Notes: generated by a model not told the origin, from the sequence alone. Counted from the stretch's first letter, positions 20,078-28,898 are shown. The stretch: 64,000 nt of DNA from Streptomyces subrutilus (GCF_008704535.1 NZ_CP023701.1:1798001-1862000), one strand, 5' to 3'. A program made the numbers and translations.

Positions 20078-22483
20078 CTAGAGGGTGCCGGTGAGGGCTT
20101 CCGGGCGGATCGGCGTCTTGTTCAGTTCCAGACCGGTGGCCTGCCGGATCGCGGCGAGGACGGCGGGGGTGGACGAGAGGGTCGGAGCCTCGCCCATGCC
20201 GCGCAGGCCGTAGGGCGCGTTCGGGTCGGCGAGCTCCAGGACGTCGACCGGGATGGTCGGGGTGTCGAGGATGGTCGGGATCAGGTAGTCCGTGAAGGAG
20301 GGGTTGCGCACCTTCGCGGTCTTCGGGTCCACGATGATCTCTTCCATGATCGCGACGCCGAGGCCCTGGGTGGTGCCACCCTGGATCTGGCCGACCACGG
20401 AGAGCATGTTCAGGGCCTTGCCGACGTCCTGGGCGGTGGCGAGCTCGACGACCTTGACGAGGCCGAGCTCGGTGTCCACCTCGACCACCGCGCGGTGCGC
20501 GGCGAAGGTGTACTGGACGTGGCCGTTGCCCTGGCCGGTCTTCAGGTCGAAGGGGACGGTCGGCCGGTGCCGGAACTCCAGCTCCAGGTCGATCGCGTCC
20601 TCGCCCTCCAGGATGTCGGCCAGCTCCGCGAGGACCTCGCCGCCGTCGGTGACGACCTTGCCGCCCTCCAGGAGCAGCTCGGCGGTGGCCCACGCGGGGT
20701 GGTAGGAGCCGTTCTTGCGGCGGCCGATCTCCAGCACCGCCTCGCGGACGGCCTCGCAGGTGTTCTTCACGGCGCCGCCGGTCATGTACGTCTGCCGCGA
20801 GGCGGACGTGGAACCGGCGGAGCCGACCTGCGTGTCGGCCGGGTGGATGGTCACCTGGGTGACGCCCAGCTCCGTACGGGCGATCTGGGCGTGCACGGTG
20901 ACGCCGCCCTGGCCGACCTCCGCCATGGCCGTGTGGACCATCGCGACGGGCTCGCCGTTGATGACCTCCAGGCGCACGCGGGCGGTGGAGTAGTCGTCGA
21001 AGCCCTCGGAGAAGCCGACGTTCTTGATGCCGACCGCGTAGCCGACGCCGCGTACGACGCCCTCGCCGTGCGTGGTGTTCGACAGGCCGCCGGGCAGCGC
21101 GCGGACGTCCGCGCCCTCGCCGGCGGTCTCCCACTGGCGCTCGGGCGGGAGCGGGCGCGCCTTGACCCGGCGCAGCAGCTCGGCGACGGGCGCCGGGGAG
21201 TCCACGACCTGGCCGGTGGGCATGATCGTGCCCATCTCCATGGCGTTCAGCTGGCGGAACTCGACCGGGTCCATGCCCAGCTTCGCCGCGAGCTTGTCCA
21301 TCTGGGCCTCGTACGCGAAGCAGGCCTGGACGGCGCCGAAGCCGCGCATGGCGCCGCAGGGCGGGTTGTTCGAGTAGAGGGCGATGGCCTCGATGTCGAC
21401 GTCGTCGATCACGTACGGGCCGACCGACAGCGAGGAGGCGTTGCCCACGACCGCCGGCGAGGCCGACGCGTACGCGCCGCCGTCCAGGACGATCTTGCAC
21501 TTCATGTGCGTGAGCTTGCCGTCCTTGGTGGCGCCGTGCTCGTAGTAGAGCTTCGCCGGGTGGCGGTGCACGTGGCCGAAGAAGGACTCGAACCGGTTGT
21601 AGACGATCTTGACCGGCTTGTTCGTGGCCAGGGCCAGGAGGCAGGCGTGGATCTGCATCGAGATGTCCTCGCGGCCGCCGAACGCGCCGCCGACGCCCGA
21701 GAGCGTCATGCGGACCTTCTCCGGCGGGAGGCCCAGGACCGGGGCGATCTGCTGGAGGTCCGAGTGCAGCCACTGGGTCGCGACGTAGAGGTCGACGCCG
21801 CCGTCCTCGGACGGCACGGCCAGACCGGACTCCGGGCCGAGGAAGGCCTGGTCCTGCATGCCGAAGGTGTACTCGCCCGTGACGATGACGTCGGCGCGCT
21901 TGGCGGCCTCGGCCGCGTTGCCGCGGACGATGGGCTGGCGGTGCACGATGTTCGGGTGCGGGACGTGGCCGGCGTGGTGGTCGTCGCGGCCCGGGTGGAT
22001 CAGCGGCGCGTCGGGGGCGATGGCCGAGGCCTCGTCCGTGACGAGCGGCAGCTCCTTGTAGTCGATCTTGATCTTGGCCGCGGCGCGGCGGGCGGTCTCC
22101 GGGTGGTCGGCGGCCACGAGGGCGACCGGCTCGCCGTGATGGCGCACCCGTCCGTTGGCCAGGACCGGGGTGTCCTGGATCTCCAGGCCGTAGTTCTTCA
22201 TCTCGGCCGGCAGGTCGTCGTAGGTCAGGACCGAGTAGACGCCCGGCATCGCCAGGGCCTCGGAGATGTCGATCGAGACGATCTCGGCGTGGGCCACGGT
22301 GCTGCGGAGCGTCTGGCCCCACAGCATGTCCTCGTGCCACATGTCCGAGGAGTACGCGAACTCTCCGGTCACCTTGAGGGTGCCGTCGGGGCGCAGGGTG
22401 GACTCGCCGATGCCGCCCTTGGTGTGCTTCTGCGTGACGTTGGTCGGCGTACCCGCCGGAACCGTGCGCGTGCTCTGGGCCAT
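20078..22483 (-). CDS. Xanthine dehydrogenase molybdopterin-binding subunit
   Basis: An 801-residue molybdenum hydroxylase large subunit that hydroxylates xanthine or hypoxanthine. The aldehyde/xanthine dehydrogenase a/b hammerhead domain opens with KVTGEFAYSSDM. The Mo-pterin region shows GVGGAFGGREDISMQIHA, GAMRGFGAVQACFAYE and GQGGVTVHAQIA, and the C-terminal GLRGMGEAPT holds the catalytic glutamate of the GxGE type. It is the third gene of the FAD-FeS-Mo operon, two bases after the Fe-S gene. Symbols for the subunits vary between species, so none is given. Confidence 0.94.
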   Translation of the reverse strand: MAQSTRTVPAGTPTNVTQKHTKGGIGESTLRPDGTLKVTGEFAYSSDMWHEDMLWGQTLRSTVAHAEIVSIDISEALAMPGVYSVLTYDDLPAEMKNYGLEIQDTPVLANGRVRHHGEPVALVAADHPETARRAAAKIKIDYKELPLVTDEASAIAPDAPLIHPGRDDHHAGHVPHPNIVHRQPIVRGNAAEAAKRADVIVTGEYTFGMQDQAFLGPESGLAVPSEDGGVDLYVATQWLHSDLQQIAPVLGLPPEKVRMTLSGVGGAFGGREDISMQIHACLLALATNKPVKIVYNRFESFFGHVHRHPAKLYYEHGATKDGKLTHMKCKIVLDGGAYASASPAVVGNASSLSVGPYVIDDVDIEAIALYSNNPPCGAMRGFGAVQACFAYEAQMDKLAAKLGMDPVEFRQLNAMEMGTIMPTGQVVDSPAPVAELLRRVKARPLPPERQWETAGEGADVRALPGGLSNTTHGEGVVRGVGYAVGIKNVGFSEGFDDYSTARVRLEVINGEPVAMVHTAMAEVGQGGVTVHAQIARTELGVTQVTIHPADTQVGSAGSTSASRQTYMTGGAVKNTCEAVREAVLEIGRRKNGSYHPAWATAELLLEGGKVVTDGGEVLAELADILEGEDAIDLELEFRHRPTVPFDLKTGQGNGHVQYTFAAHRAVVEVDTELGLVKVVELATAQDVGKALNMLSVVGQIQGGTTQGLGVAIMEEIIVDPKTAKVRNPSFTDYLIPTILDTPTIPVDVLELADPNAPYGLRGMGEAPTLSSTPAVLAAIRQATGLELNKTPIRPEALTGTL

Positions 22484-22485
22484 GG

Positions 22486-23094
22486 TCAGACCGCCTCTCC
22501 CTGACGGGCGGCCGCGAGGCGGACCGCGTCGAGGATCTTCTCGTAGCCCGTGCAGCGGCAGAGGTTGCCGGACAGGGCCTCACGGATGTCCTGGTCGGAC
22601 GGGGAGGAGTTCTCCTCCAGCAGCGCATCGGCCTGGACCAGCAGACCCGGGGTGCAGAATCCGCACTGCACGGCGCCGGCGTCGATGAACGCCTGCTGGA
22701 TGGTGGAGAGCTCGACGCCCTCGCCGGTCTGCGAGTCGCCCGGCTTGGACTGCCAGCGCTTGGCCTCGTCCAGCGAGACCCCGCCCTTGGCTCCGCAGCC
22801 GCCGCCGGTGCCGCAGGCACCGCCGTGGCCGTGCTCCTCGCGCTGTTTGGCGAACTCCGCCAGGCCCTCGACGGTCACGACGTCGCGGCCCTCGACCTGG
22901 CCGGCGGCGACGAGGCACGAACAGACCGGCACGCCGTCGAGGCGCACGGTGCAGGAGCCGCACTCGCCCTGCTCACAGGCGTTCTTCGAGCCGGGCAGGC
23001 CGAGCCGCTCGCGCAGCACGTAGAGGAGGGACTCGCCCTCCCACACGTCGTCGGCTTCCTGCTGACGTCCGTTGACGGTGAAATTGACGCGCAT
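22486..23094 (-). CDS. Xanthine dehydrogenase 2Fe-2S subunit with extra His/Gly/Cys-rich insert
   Basis: A 202-residue electron-transfer subunit. The plant-ferredoxin-type cluster is bound by Cys40, Cys45, Cys48 and Cys60, and the second helical-domain cluster by Cys144, Cys147, Cys179 and Cys181 (QCGFCTPG and GNLCRCTGY). Between them, residues of about 83-127 form a linker containing EEHGHGGACGTGGGCGAKGG, with two additional cysteines (94, 100). Typical small subunits of this family are about 160 residues, so the linker accounts for the extra length. The gene sits two bases from its neighbours on each side. Confidence 0.93.
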   Translation of the reverse strand: MRVNFTVNGRQQEADDVWEGESLLYVLRERLGLPGSKNACEQGECGSCTVRLDGVPVCSCLVAAGQVEGRDVVTVEGLAEFAKQREEHGHGGACGTGGGCGAKGGVSLDEAKRWQSKPGDSQTGEGVELSTIQQAFIDAGAVQCGFCTPGLLVQADALLEENSSPSDQDIREALSGNLCRCTGYEKILDAVRLAAARQGEAV

Positions 23095-23096
23095 GA

Positions 23097-23990
23097 TTAC
23101 GCAGCCCCTTCAAGCGAGCGGCCGGTGGTGCCGCGGTACTGCTCCCAGGTCCAGACGAGCTGGCGGCGAGCCATGATGCCGACCGCGTGACGGCGGTACT
23201 TCGCCGTGCCGCGGACGTCGTCGATCGGGTTGGCCGCGCCCGAGGCGAGGTCACCGAACTGCTTGGCGATCGACGGGGTGATGACCTTGCCGGACTCCCA
23301 GAACCCGCCCTCTTCGAGCGCGGAGTTCAGGAATTCCTCGGCGACCTTCGCGCGGATCGGCGTCGGCGCGGCCGAGCCGATGCCGGTGCGGACCGTGCGG
23401 GTCTGCGGGTGCAGCGCCAGGCCGAACGCGCAGACCGCGATGACCATGGCGTTGCGGGAGCCGACCTTGGAGTACTGCTGGGGGCCGTCCGCCTTCTTCA
23501 CGTGGACGGTCTTGATGAGCTCGTCGGCGGCGAGCGCGTTGCGCTTGACGCCGGTGTAGAACTCGTCGATCGGGATCAGGCGGGAGCCGCGTACGGACTC
23601 CACCTCCACCTCGGCGCCTGCGGCGAGGAGCGCGGGGTGGGAGTCACCGGCGGGCGAGGCGCAACCGAGGTTGCCGCCGACGCCGCCGCGGTTGCGGATC
23701 TGCGGGGACGCGACCGTGTGCGAGGCGAGCGCGAGTCCCGGAAGCTCCGTGCGGAGGTTCTCCATGATCTGCGTGTACGGGACGGAGGCGCCCAGACGAA
23801 CCACGTCCTCGCCGACCTCCCACTCCCGCAGGAGACCGATGCGGTTCAGGTCCAGGAGGTACTCCGGCCGACGGTGGTCGAAGTTGATCTCGACCATCAC
23901 ATCGGTGCCACCCGCAATCGGCACAGCTGTGGGGAACTCGGCCTTAGCGGCGAGCGCCTCCTCCCAGCTGGCGGGGCGAAGGAAGTCCAT
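23097..23990 (-). CDS. Xanthine dehydrogenase FAD-binding subunit
   Basis: A 297-residue FAD subunit that passes electrons from the Fe-S clusters to its acceptor. The FAD-binding PIAGGTDVMVEINF motif lies near residue 25, with IRNRGGVGGNLGCASPAGDS near residue 105 as the second flavin contact. It is the first gene of the three-gene operon and is divergent from the PucR regulator across a 254-base region. No typical Shine-Dalgarno sequence stands out in front of the ATG. Confidence 0.93.
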   Translation of the reverse strand: MDFLRPASWEEALAAKAEFPTAVPIAGGTDVMVEINFDHRRPEYLLDLNRIGLLREWEVGEDVVRLGASVPYTQIMENLRTELPGLALASHTVASPQIRNRGGVGGNLGCASPAGDSHPALLAAGAEVEVESVRGSRLIPIDEFYTGVKRNALAADELIKTVHVKKADGPQQYSKVGSRNAMVIAVCAFGLALHPQTRTVRTGIGSAAPTPIRAKVAEEFLNSALEEGGFWESGKVITPSIAKQFGDLASGAANPIDDVRGTAKYRRHAVGIMARRQLVWTWEQYRGTTGRSLEGAA

Positions 23991-24014
23991 GTGCGGCTCT
24001 CTTCTTCTTAATCG

Positions 24015-24065
24015 GGTCGTTCACTTCAAGCCAGGAGGCCCAATGGCCCTCGACTGGTCGTTCAC
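24015..24065. promoter_or_regulatory. Direct repeat GGTCGTTCAC between xdh operon and pucR-type regulator
   Basis: The ten-base word GGTCGTTCAC occurs at 24015-24024 and again at 24056-24065, 41 bases apart, i.e. about four helical turns. It lies in the divergent region 25 bases before the FAD-subunit start. It may be a regulator binding site; this is inference only. Confidence 0.4.
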
Positions 24066-24244
24066 GTGCTGTTAACGCGGTGTGGAGTCAGTACACAAGC
24101 CACGCGTCCCCCGGGTGCAGTCACCGAAACCATGAAGGAGTTGGCTGGGGACCTCCCTCGTCTTGTAGATTCGTATGAAAGGCAGGATGCGACGACCTGC
24201 CCGATTTCCAACGGCAACATTCGAGACAGATCGGCGGCGACATC

Positions 24245-25924
24245 ATGCGGCTGCGCGCACTGCTGGAAACCGAGGCGCTGGGGCTGCGGCTGCTGGGCGG
24301 CGAGGAAGAACTCGACCGTACGGTCCGCGGGGTCATGACGACCGACCTGCGCGACCCCAGCCGGTACCTGTCCGGGGGCGAGCTCGTCCTCACTGGCCTG
24401 GCCTGGCGTAGGAATTCGGCCGATTCCGAGCCGTTCGTACGAACGCTGGCCGGCGCGGGCGTGGCGGGGCTGGCGGCGGGCGAGGCGGAGCTGGGCGACA
24501 TCCCGGATGATCTGGTATCGGCCTGTCTGCGCAACCGGCTGCCGCTCTTCGCCGTCAACGAGAACGTTGCATTCGCCACCATCACCGAGTACGTGGTGCG
24601 CCAGGTTTCCGGGGAACGCGCCGGGGACCTCGCGGCCGTCGTCGACCGCCACCGGCGCCTGATGACGTCGGGCCCGGCGGGGGGCGGACCCGACGTGGTG
24701 CTCGATCTGCTCACCACCGACCTCGACCTCCGGGCCTGGGTGCTGTCACCCACGGGCCGGCAGATCGCCGGGGCGGGCGAGCCGCTCGCGCCGGGCGTCT
24801 GCGCGGCGCTGGCGAGCGAGCACCTCGCTGCGGTCCGCACGGGCCGCAGGGGACCGCACAGGATCTCGATCCAGGGTATTGCCTACTCCCTGTTCCCGAT
24901 CAGGGGACACGGCCGCGGACCGGGCGGCCCCGCCGTGCGCGACGTGCGCGAGAGCGTGCTGTCGGACTGGCTGCTGGCCGTCGAGGCGGACGCGGGCGAC
25001 TGGCCGGCCGAGCGGCTGGACCTGCTCCAGGGCGTCACCCAGCTGATCGCCGTGGAGCGCGAGCGGCGCGACGCGGCCCGCACCGTGCGCCGCCGCCTGG
25101 CCCAGGAGGTCCTGGAGCTGGTGCAGACGGGCGCCCCGCCCGCCGAGATCGCGGCCCGGCTGCGCGTGGCGGCCCCGGTGCTGCTGCCGGGCCTGGGCTC
25201 GGCCCCGCACTGGCAGGTGGTCGTGGCCCGGGTGGACTGGGACGGCGGGGACATCCCCGGCGGGCCGGTGGCCCAGTCGCTGCTGGAGGAGATCCTCGTC
25301 GACCCGTCGCTGGCGGGCCCCGAGCCGTCCGACCGGATCGCGGTGGCCCATGCGGGTGACGAGGCCATCGCCCTGGTGCCGCTGCCGTCGCTGTCCGGGG
25401 AGGGCGGGGAGGACAAGGGCCCCGACTCGGCCCTGCACGCCGACGAGCTCCTCGCAGCCGTACGCGACCCCCTGGCGGCCGGGCTGGCCGACGACGGCCG
25501 GCTCACGCTGGGCGTCAGCGCGGCCGTGCACTCCGCGGAGGGGCTGCGCGGCGCCCTGGAGGAGGCCCGGCACGCCCGCCGCGTCGCCGCGGCCCGTCCG
25601 GGCCGGGTCTGCGCCGCCGGCCACCACGAGCTGGCCTCGCACGTCCTGCTGCTGCCCTTCGTCCCGGACGACGTGCGGCGCGCCTTCACCGCCCGGCTGC
25701 TGGACCCGCTGCGCGACTACGACCGGCGCCACCGCGCGGAGCTCATCCCGACCCTGGAGGCCTTCCTGGACTGCGACGGCTCCTGGACCCGCTGCGCGAC
25801 CCGGCTGCACCTGCACGTCAACACGCTGCGCTACCGGGTCGGACGAATCGAGCAGTTGACGGCGCGCGACCTGTCCCGGCTGGAGGACAAGCTCGACTTC
25901 TTCCTCGCACTGCGCATGAGCTGA
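24245..25924 (+). CDS. pucR: PucR family transcriptional regulator
   Basis: A 559-residue regulator. Residues 1 to about 120 form the PucR/purine catabolism domain (MRLRALLETEALGLRLLGGEEELDR, then RDPSRYLSGGELVLTGLAW). A degenerate CdaR/GGDEF-like middle follows. The C-terminus has the PucR helix-turn-helix (AFLDCDGSWTRCATRLHLHVNTLRYRVGRIEQL, ending LFLAL-like). Regulators of this type respond to purine breakdown products and control xanthine dehydrogenase and ureide genes. Its divergent position next to the xdh operon makes that operon the likely target. The symbol is assigned by family and position, not by proven orthology. Confidence 0.88.
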   Translation: MRLRALLETEALGLRLLGGEEELDRTVRGVMTTDLRDPSRYLSGGELVLTGLAWRRNSADSEPFVRTLAGAGVAGLAAGEAELGDIPDDLVSACLRNRLPLFAVNENVAFATITEYVVRQVSGERAGDLAAVVDRHRRLMTSGPAGGGPDVVLDLLTTDLDLRAWVLSPTGRQIAGAGEPLAPGVCAALASEHLAAVRTGRRGPHRISIQGIAYSLFPIRGHGRGPGGPAVRDVRESVLSDWLLAVEADAGDWPAERLDLLQGVTQLIAVERERRDAARTVRRRLAQEVLELVQTGAPPAEIAARLRVAAPVLLPGLGSAPHWQVVVARVDWDGGDIPGGPVAQSLLEEILVDPSLAGPEPSDRIAVAHAGDEAIALVPLPSLSGEGGEDKGPDSALHADELLAAVRDPLAAGLADDGRLTLGVSAAVHSAEGLRGALEEARHARRVAAARPGRVCAAGHHELASHVLLLPFVPDDVRRAFTARLLDPLRDYDRRHRAELIPTLEAFLDCDGSWTRCATRLHLHVNTLRYRVGRIEQLTARDLSRLEDKLDFFLALRMS

Positions 25925-26089
25925 GCGGATCCGCCCGCGGACCGCCCGGGGCGGGCCCCGGGCGGCTGATGATCCGTCCGGACTTTGTGAAAAAGTTCAC
26001 CCGACCCCTTGGCCGAACCCGCCGATCCGTGCTCTCATTTCGCCCCAGGGCTCGACGACGTGCTGCTTGGTTGCTTTGGGGAGGGCAAT

Positions 26090-26866
26090 GTGGCGGATAC
26101 CGCCATGTCCGGTGCCGGATCTACCGGGGGAGACGACCCCCTCCAGCGGGCGATATGGCGGCTGCGCTCGCGCGGCTGTTGGACCGACGCGGCGGCCCTG
26201 CTGACGCCGCACCTGAGCCATGCCGGAGCGGCCGTGCAGCGCACGGCGCTGCTGGTGGAGCGCTGCCTGTTCACCGGGCAGGGCTGGGCCGAGGCCGAGG
26301 ACGCGCTGCGGATCGCCGAGGCCGTGGCCCGGGACGACGACGAGCGGGGTGCGGCCGCGTGCGAGCGCGGCCAGCTGGCGTACGCGGCGACCGTGCTCGG
26401 GGTGCGCGACCGGGCCGACGAAGCCCGCTCGGCGCTGGGCAGGGCGGCCGCCCTGCTCTCCCCCGGCTCGCGGAGCCGGCCGCTGCTGGACTTCCGGCGC
26501 GGGCTGGTGGCCGAGCACCTGGCGGACGCCCCCCAGTCGGCCCGGCCGGCGTACCACCGGGCGCACGCCGGGGCGGAGGCCCACGGGGACACGCTCCTGC
26601 TGTCGTTCACCTGGCGGCACCTGGCCGCACTGGCCTTGCGCGACGGGGAGGTGGCGGAGGCACGCAAGGGCTTCGCGGAGTCCCTGCGCATCCGGGAGGA
26701 GCTCGGCTTCCTGATCGGCACGGCGCCGGCGCTGGCCGCCCTCGCCGAGGCCGAACCGGAGCCGGAGGCGGCCCGGCTGCGGGCGGAGGCCCGGCGGCTG
26801 TTCCACCTGCTGGGCGGCGTCCCGACCTGGCTGGCGGAGCAGCTCCACCCGGCCCCGGCGGCCTGA
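26090..26866 (+). CDS. Alpha-helical repeat (TPR-like) protein
   Basis: A 258-residue protein with a run of about five degenerate 35-40 residue helical pairs, rich in Ala, Arg, Leu and Glu, resembling TPR solenoids (DEARSALGRAAALL, AEARKGFAESLRIREELG). No catalytic or DNA-binding motif is seen; it resembles the C-terminal helical part of large ATPase (LuxR/MalT-like) regulators standing alone. The GTG at 26090 is chosen because GGGGAGGG lies four bases upstream; an in-frame ATG at 26009 lacks such a site. It follows the PucR gene by 165 bases. Function unknown. Confidence 0.65.
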   Translation: MADTAMSGAGSTGGDDPLQRAIWRLRSRGCWTDAAALLTPHLSHAGAAVQRTALLVERCLFTGQGWAEAEDALRIAEAVARDDDERGAAACERGQLAYAATVLGVRDRADEARSALGRAAALLSPGSRSRPLLDFRRGLVAEHLADAPQSARPAYHRAHAGAEAHGDTLLLSFTWRHLAALALRDGEVAEARKGFAESLRIREELGFLIGTAPALAALAEAEPEPEAARLRAEARRLFHLLGGVPTWLAEQLHPAPAA

Positions 26867-26945
26867 CGCCCCGGGATGCCGGAACTCCCTCGGGGGACTC
26901 CCCCGGCCTCCCTGACGGGCGCCGGGGGAGGCGCCGGGACCGCGG

Positions 26946-27644
26946 TCAGCCGGCCGCGGCCGCCAGGTGCGCCCGTACGAGCGACTCGGCGGCCGCGAGG
27001 TCGCCGGCGGCCAGCGCCGCCAGCAGCGCCGTGTGCTGGGCGGCGTCGGCGACGAGCTCGGCCCGGCGGGCGCGGGGCGCCCCCGGCAGCGGCCACTGGG
27101 CGCGGCGGTGGAGGTCCTGGGCCACCTGGACCAGTCGGCCGTTGCCCGCCAGGGCGAGCACCTCGCGGTGGAAGGCGCGGTCGGCCTCCGCGTAGCCGGG
27201 GGCGTCACCCTCCGCGGCCGCGGTGGCGGCGGCGGCGGCCGCGGGGCGCAGGGCCTCCCAGGCGGCCGGCGGCACGGTGCGGGCCAGCCGGAGCATGACG
27301 GGCACCTCCAGCAGGGCCCGCACCTCGGCCAGTTCGGCCATGTCGCGCGGGGTGCGCGTCAGGACGCGGAAGCCCCGGTTCGGCAGGCATTCCACGGCCC
27401 CTTCCAGGGCCAGCTGCTGCATGGCCTCGCGCACCGGCGTGGCGGAGACGCCGAAGCGCTCCCCCAGGGCCGGGCCCGAGTAGATCTCTCCGGGCGCCAG
27501 CTCGCCCTCGACCAGGGCGGCGCGGAGGGCGTCGAGGACCTGTCCGCGCACCGAGTGGCGCAACACCTTCCGGGGCGTGTGCTGCGCCGGGACCGACGGC
27601 CGCGCGGTCCGCGCGCCGTCCCCGGCCCGAGCCGCTTCGCGCAC
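26946..27644 (-). CDS. GntR family transcriptional regulator (FCD type)
   Basis: A 232-residue regulator. The N-terminal winged helix shows LRHSVRGQVLDALRAALVEGEL and GERFGVSATPVREAMQQLALEG, followed by GFRVL, the standard GntR wing. The C-terminal half is an all-helical FCD ligand-binding domain (DRAFHREVLALAGN and AAQHTALLAALAAGD). Longer in-frame extensions exist, but AGGAGG lies five bases before the GTG at 27644, which decides the start. It is divergent from the FhuF-type gene. Its target and ligand are unknown. Confidence 0.9.
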   Translation of the reverse strand: MREAARAGDGARTARPSVPAQHTPRKVLRHSVRGQVLDALRAALVEGELAPGEIYSGPALGERFGVSATPVREAMQQLALEGAVECLPNRGFRVLTRTPRDMAELAEVRALLEVPVMLRLARTVPPAAWEALRPAAAAAATAAAEGDAPGYAEADRAFHREVLALAGNGRLVQVAQDLHRRAQWPLPGAPRARRAELVADAAQHTALLAALAAGDLAAAESLVRAHLAAAAG

Positions 27645-27716
27645 TCGGTCCTCCTCTCCGCAATGGTCTCGACCTGTGAGGAGAATAGCGACCGCCCGCG
27701 GAGCTCCGGTGGTGGC

Positions 27717-27730
27717 GTGACTCCGGTCAC
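27717..27730. promoter_or_regulatory. Candidate Crp-type site GTGACTCCGGTCAC
   Basis: The site fits the published streptomycete Crp pattern GTG(N)6GNCAC and is nearly palindromic. It lies 73 bases before the GntR start and 84 bases before the FhuF-type start. The pattern is short, so chance matches are expected in GC-rich DNA. Confidence 0.35.
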
Positions 27731-27763
27731 ACCCGGGGGGACCGGTCACAAAAGCCCTCCACT

Positions 27764-27787
27764 CAGGTAAGGTAAGGCTTACCTTTT
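27764..27787. promoter_or_regulatory. Iron box (DmdR/IdeR operator)
   Basis: AAGGTAAGGCTTACCTT at 27769-27785 is a perfect 7-3-7 palindrome close to the IdeR/DmdR consensus TTAGGTTAGGCTAACCTAA. The adjoining AGGTAAGG repeats a half site, as in sites that hold two regulator dimers. It ends 28 bases before the FhuF-type start codon, so iron repression of that gene is expected. Confidence 0.85.
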
Positions 27788-27813
27788 GAACGACGTCCGA
27801 TGGGTGGTCCCGC

Positions 27814-28680
27814 ATGACCGTCGCGGTCCTCAGCGCCTCCCCGCCCGTCACCTCCGCCCCGGCCGGCTCTCCGGTGGCGGAGGCGTACGCGCGGCTGGCC
27901 GAGGCCTACGAAGGCCTGGTGGTCACCGAGCGGTCCGCGCACGAACCCGTCCCTCGCGGTGTGGGATGGGTCGGCGCGGACGAGCTCGCGGCGGGCGGGC
28001 CGGCCCTGGAGGCCTACCTCGCCTGGGACGAGGCCCAGGTCCTGCGGGACTACGGACAGCGGGGCCGCCCCGACGTGGTGGCGGGATTCGGGCTGCACCG
28101 GTACGCGTGGCCCGCCGTGCTGCTGATCACCCTCCCCTGGTTCCTGCACCGGCGGGTGCCCGACCTCCCGGTGGACGCGGTGGCCTACCACCGGACCGGC
28201 GGCCGCATGTCCGTGCGCGTCGAGACCTTCGCCTGCCTGCCGGACGACCCCGCGGCGTCCCTCCCCGGAGCCCGGGTCGTGGCCGACGGGGAAGCGCTGC
28301 GGGGCGAGGTGCGGGCCGCGGTGGCCGGGCACCTCGGACCGGTGCTGGAAGGTTTCGGCCCGCGCATGCGGCGCGGCCGGCGCGCCCTGTGGGGCATGGT
28401 CACGGACGAGGTGGTCGAGGGCCTGTGGTACCTCGGCGGGCTGCTCGGCGAGGAGCGCCGGGCCATGACCGAGTTGGAGGCGCTGCTGCCGGGCTCGACC
28501 GCCCCGTACACCGGGGCCGCGGGATTCCGTACGCTGCCGGGCCCCGACGGGGCGCCGCTGGCGACCCGCGACCGGGCGAGCTGCTGCTTCTTCTACACCA
28601 TCAGCGCGCAGGACACCTGCGTGACCTGCCCCCGCACCTGCGACGCCGACCGCGTCGCACGGCTGACCGCGACCTCCTGA
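27814..28680 (+). CDS. FhuF-like (2Fe-2S) protein, probable ferric-siderophore reductase
   Basis: A 288-residue cytosolic protein whose C-terminus carries the FhuF cluster motif CC-x10-C-x2-C in SCCFFYTISAQDTCVTCPRTC (split here into its visible cysteines). FhuF proteins release iron from hydroxamate siderophores by reduction. The middle contains HRYAWPAVLLITLPWFLHRRVPDLP and an IucA/FhuF-like fold. An iron box overlaps the presumed promoter, which supports a role in iron supply. No siderophore synthesis or uptake genes are adjacent. The Shine-Dalgarno sequence is weak. Confidence 0.85.
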   Translation: MTVAVLSASPPVTSAPAGSPVAEAYARLAEAYEGLVVTERSAHEPVPRGVGWVGADELAAGGPALEAYLAWDEAQVLRDYGQRGRPDVVAGFGLHRYAWPAVLLITLPWFLHRRVPDLPVDAVAYHRTGGRMSVRVETFACLPDDPAASLPGARVVADGEALRGEVRAAVAGHLGPVLEGFGPRMRRGRRALWGMVTDEVVEGLWYLGGLLGEERRAMTELEALLPGSTAPYTGAAGFRTLPGPDGAPLATRDRASCCFFYTISAQDTCVTCPRTCDADRVARLTATS

Positions 28681-28722
28681 GGGACGCCCCGCAGCACCGA
28701 ACCCACCCGCGGGGATGACCCG

Positions 28723-28764
28723 CGCTCGAACGCGACTCCGCAGGTGCGGAGATCCGTTCGAGCG
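28723..28764. terminator. Long hairpin after the FhuF-type gene
   Basis: CGCTCGAACG pairs perfectly with CGTTCGAGCG over an inner CTCCGC-AGGT-GCGGAG stem, separated by a three-by-three internal loop. It begins 43 bases after the FhuF-type stop and probably terminates transcription, but no T-run follows. Confidence 0.5.
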
Positions 28765-28898
28765 ACAACACCCTATCCGGCGGGCCCCGCCCCCCGATGG
28801 CGTCCACTTGCCCCGAAACCCGCGTGCGCGGGCGACCCGCTGCGCCACTATGGCGCCCGGAAAGCCGCACAGCGCAGACGCGAGGCAAGGACATCCGC

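Noticed and set aside
28723..28764. SOS box (LexA site)
   Set aside because: The half sites CGAAC and GTTCG are present but about 24 bases apart; a LexA site needs four bases between them.
28751..28766. GTTCGAG word resembling a tRNA T-loop
   Set aside because: No acceptor, D or anticodon arms around it; it is one arm of a simple hairpin.
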